Source: CAZSPL01 sp964608735 (GTDB lineage: Bacteria; JAJVIF01; JAPKYR01; CAZSPL01). Taken from it: 7,179 nucleotides of DNA. A model generated the notes under the pieces. The model searched no databases and was not told the origin of the DNA. It saw only the letters and a program-made list of their open reading frames with translations. Below, piece by piece: positions 5,963 through 7,179 of this stretch (the stretch's first letter is position 1; each line of letters starts with the position of its first letter). The stretch spans positions 1-7,179 of the forward strand of contig CAZSPL010000202.1 in assembly GCA_964608735.1 (NCBI GenBank), read 5' to 3'. The translations under genes were made by a program, and so were the position numbers.

Positions 5963-7179
5963 TGCGTTTGCGGCTTTTATTCTCCTGCTGCTTGGATGCA
6001 GCGGGACTTCGGCCGTGTCGCCGATTATTCAACCGGGGAGCGACGCTTTGCGGGCGGAGGCCCCATCGCGCGCGGAATCATCGCGTTATGTGCTTTATAC
6101 AGGACGCGTGGTTTTCTCGCCCGGGATAGTCGAGCCTGCGTTCATCCCCGAACGAAATTCCGACTATCATCTCAACGTCACCAATTACCTTGATCTCCCC
6201 GGGCACGAGAATTGTGTGGGCATTACTCTTCTCGAATTCAAGCCCGCGGAGAATTACCTTAAGGTCAAAATCGCCATCAAAAATCCGTCGCAGTTCCCTG
6301 CATATGATGTAAGGGGAATTGCGATGACGAATATTCCCGAAATCGCCCTTATCAACGCCGATTCATACACCGACCTGTGGGATGACGGCTGCGCCGTGGA
6401 GATCAACCCGTTCAAGGCGTATGCCGTGGACTGGCCAAACCGGGAGTTCGCCCCCGGCACGGCGCACGCGCGTATTTATGAATTCACCTATACGGACACC
6501 GATTCGCTTCTGGATTTGAAGTTGACGGTCGATGCATCCTATCCCGGCAACTGCGCGGAGCCTTATTCGATCCAGGATTTCAAGCAGGATGATTATTTCT
6601 CGAAGGACAAACTTTTCGCCGAAGTTGCCGTCAGCGTTTTAGACTGGCAGGATAACGCCTGCGCCGTGTATGTCGACGCGACACCGACGGGCGGGTCGGT
6701 TGTCGAACTTCAGCAGGATACGGGCAACACCTGGCGGGGGACTATATACGGTGCCCAGGCGCTGCTCGCGATGAACCCGAAGGTGCTGGTATGGGCGAGC
6801 ACCGAAGGGGCCCCGGCATCGCGGCTGTTCAATTATTTCAGGTTGAAATACGGTGAGGTATCATGTGAGCCCGAGGGAAACGAAACCTTTGAAGGTGCCA
6901 CGCCGGTCACGATAGATAATGTCCTGGATGCGGAAACCGTCTGCCTCGACGACCCGTATGACTGGTACTCATTCGTATCCCCGGTACCCCTCGCGGGAGA
7001 GCTTGCGCTGCAGCTTCAGAATGATACCGGGCAGTGCATGTTCGAGCTCTACACCGATCCCCTGGCCGAACCGCTGGCGTGGGATTACGCCGGATACGCG
7101 GATGATGGCATCATCGAGCTTGGCGGCTCGGGCTACGGCACCGGGAAGTATTACATTCGCGTCGCATTCGTGGGGAATG
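5946..7179 (+). CDS. Lipoprotein with C-terminal PPC-like domain (3' end beyond the window)
   Basis: 411 codons are visible and no stop is reached. The start is firm: GGAGG (5936-5940) lies 5 bases before ATG. Residues 1-18 are a lipoprotein signal with lipobox LLGC and lipidated Cys18; Ser at +2 would favour the outer membrane under the E. coli Lol rule. Residues about 48-230 form a beta-rich region with 'IKNPSQFPAYDVRGI' (111-125) and 'INPFKAYA' (153-160), and I have no family name for it. Residues about 231-305 look like a further beta domain (VLDWQDNACAVYV). From about 306 on, 'EPEGNETFEGATPV', 'DPYDWYSF' (337-343) and 'GTGKYYIRV' match the bacterial pre-peptidase C-terminal (PPC) domain, a secreted adhesion or carbohydrate-associated module. 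It is probably surface or periplasmic. TAGAAT (5911-5916) is a possible -10, but no good -35 matches it. No enzymatic motif is visible in the part shown. Confidence 0.85.
   Translation, partial: MHRMHYAFAAFILLLLGCSGTSAVSPIIQPGSDALRAEAPSRAESSRYVLYTGRVVFSPGIVEPAFIPERNSDYHLNVTNYLDLPGHENCVGITLLEFKPAENYLKVKIAIKNPSQFPAYDVRGIAMTNIPEIALINADSYTDLWDDGCAVEINPFKAYAVDWPNREFAPGTAHARIYEFTYTDTDSLLDLKLTVDASYPGNCAEPYSIQDFKQDDYFSKDKLFAEVAVSVLDWQDNACAVYVDATPTGGSVVELQQDTGNTWRGTIYGAQALLAMNPKVLVWASTEGAPASRLFNYFRLKYGEVSCEPEGNETFEGATPVTIDNVLDAETVCLDDPYDWYSFVSPVPLAGELALQLQNDTGQCMFELYTDPLAEPLAWDYAGYADDGIIELGGSGYGTGKYYIRVAFVGN

Noticed and set aside
5468..6193. 241-codon plus-strand open frame across the amidohydrolase 5' end and the lipoprotein start
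   Set aside because: It runs antisense through conserved M20 sequence, then out of frame through the lipoprotein signal peptide, and has no ribosome binding site of note.

Overview
This is an ordinary-looking bacterial chromosomal segment, moderately GC-rich by eye (not counted), with no mobile element, CRISPR array, rRNA or tRNA that I could see. It holds six protein genes, two of them cut by the window edges. The organism cannot be named. A lipobox lipoprotein, standard sigma-70-type promoters and GGAGG-type ribosome binding sites say only 'bacterium'. The surface lipoprotein and the standalone toroid protein would suit an uncultured diderm lineage, but that is inference.

Layout, left to right. 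(1) Positions 1-581, plus strand: a zinc-ribbon protein with a DUF4352-like beta domain, whose start codon lies at most one base outside the window, followed by a strong terminator. (2) 647-1621, minus strand: an orphan acidic protein with a coiled coil, convergent with gene 1. (3) 1622-1834: a divergent intergenic region with two facing promoters that share the octamer ATGTGATA at their extended -10 boxes. (4) 1835-2686, plus strand: a small prenyltransferase/squalene-cyclase-type alpha/alpha-toroid protein with its own terminator. (5) 2762-4588, plus strand: a ClC chloride channel/transporter with two C-terminal CBS domains. (6) 4616-5815, minus strand: an M20-family amidohydrolase, convergent with the ClC gene. 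(7) 5816-5945: a divergent intergenic region with a good promoter for the amidohydrolase. (8) 5946 to the right edge, plus strand: a lipoprotein ending in a PPC-like domain, with a hairpin over its start codon.

How the genes fit together: the strand changes and terminators make nearly every gene its own transcription unit. I see no operon and no evidence of a shared pathway. Recognisable activities are anion transport across the inner membrane (ClC) and cytoplasmic hydrolysis of N-acyl amino acids or peptides (M20). The other four genes have fold-level or no assignment. I did not find a new multi-gene system. The points most worth following are the valine at the internal proton-glutamate position of the ClC protein, the start-codon hairpin of the lipoprotein, the matched divergent promoters, and the orphan acidic protein.
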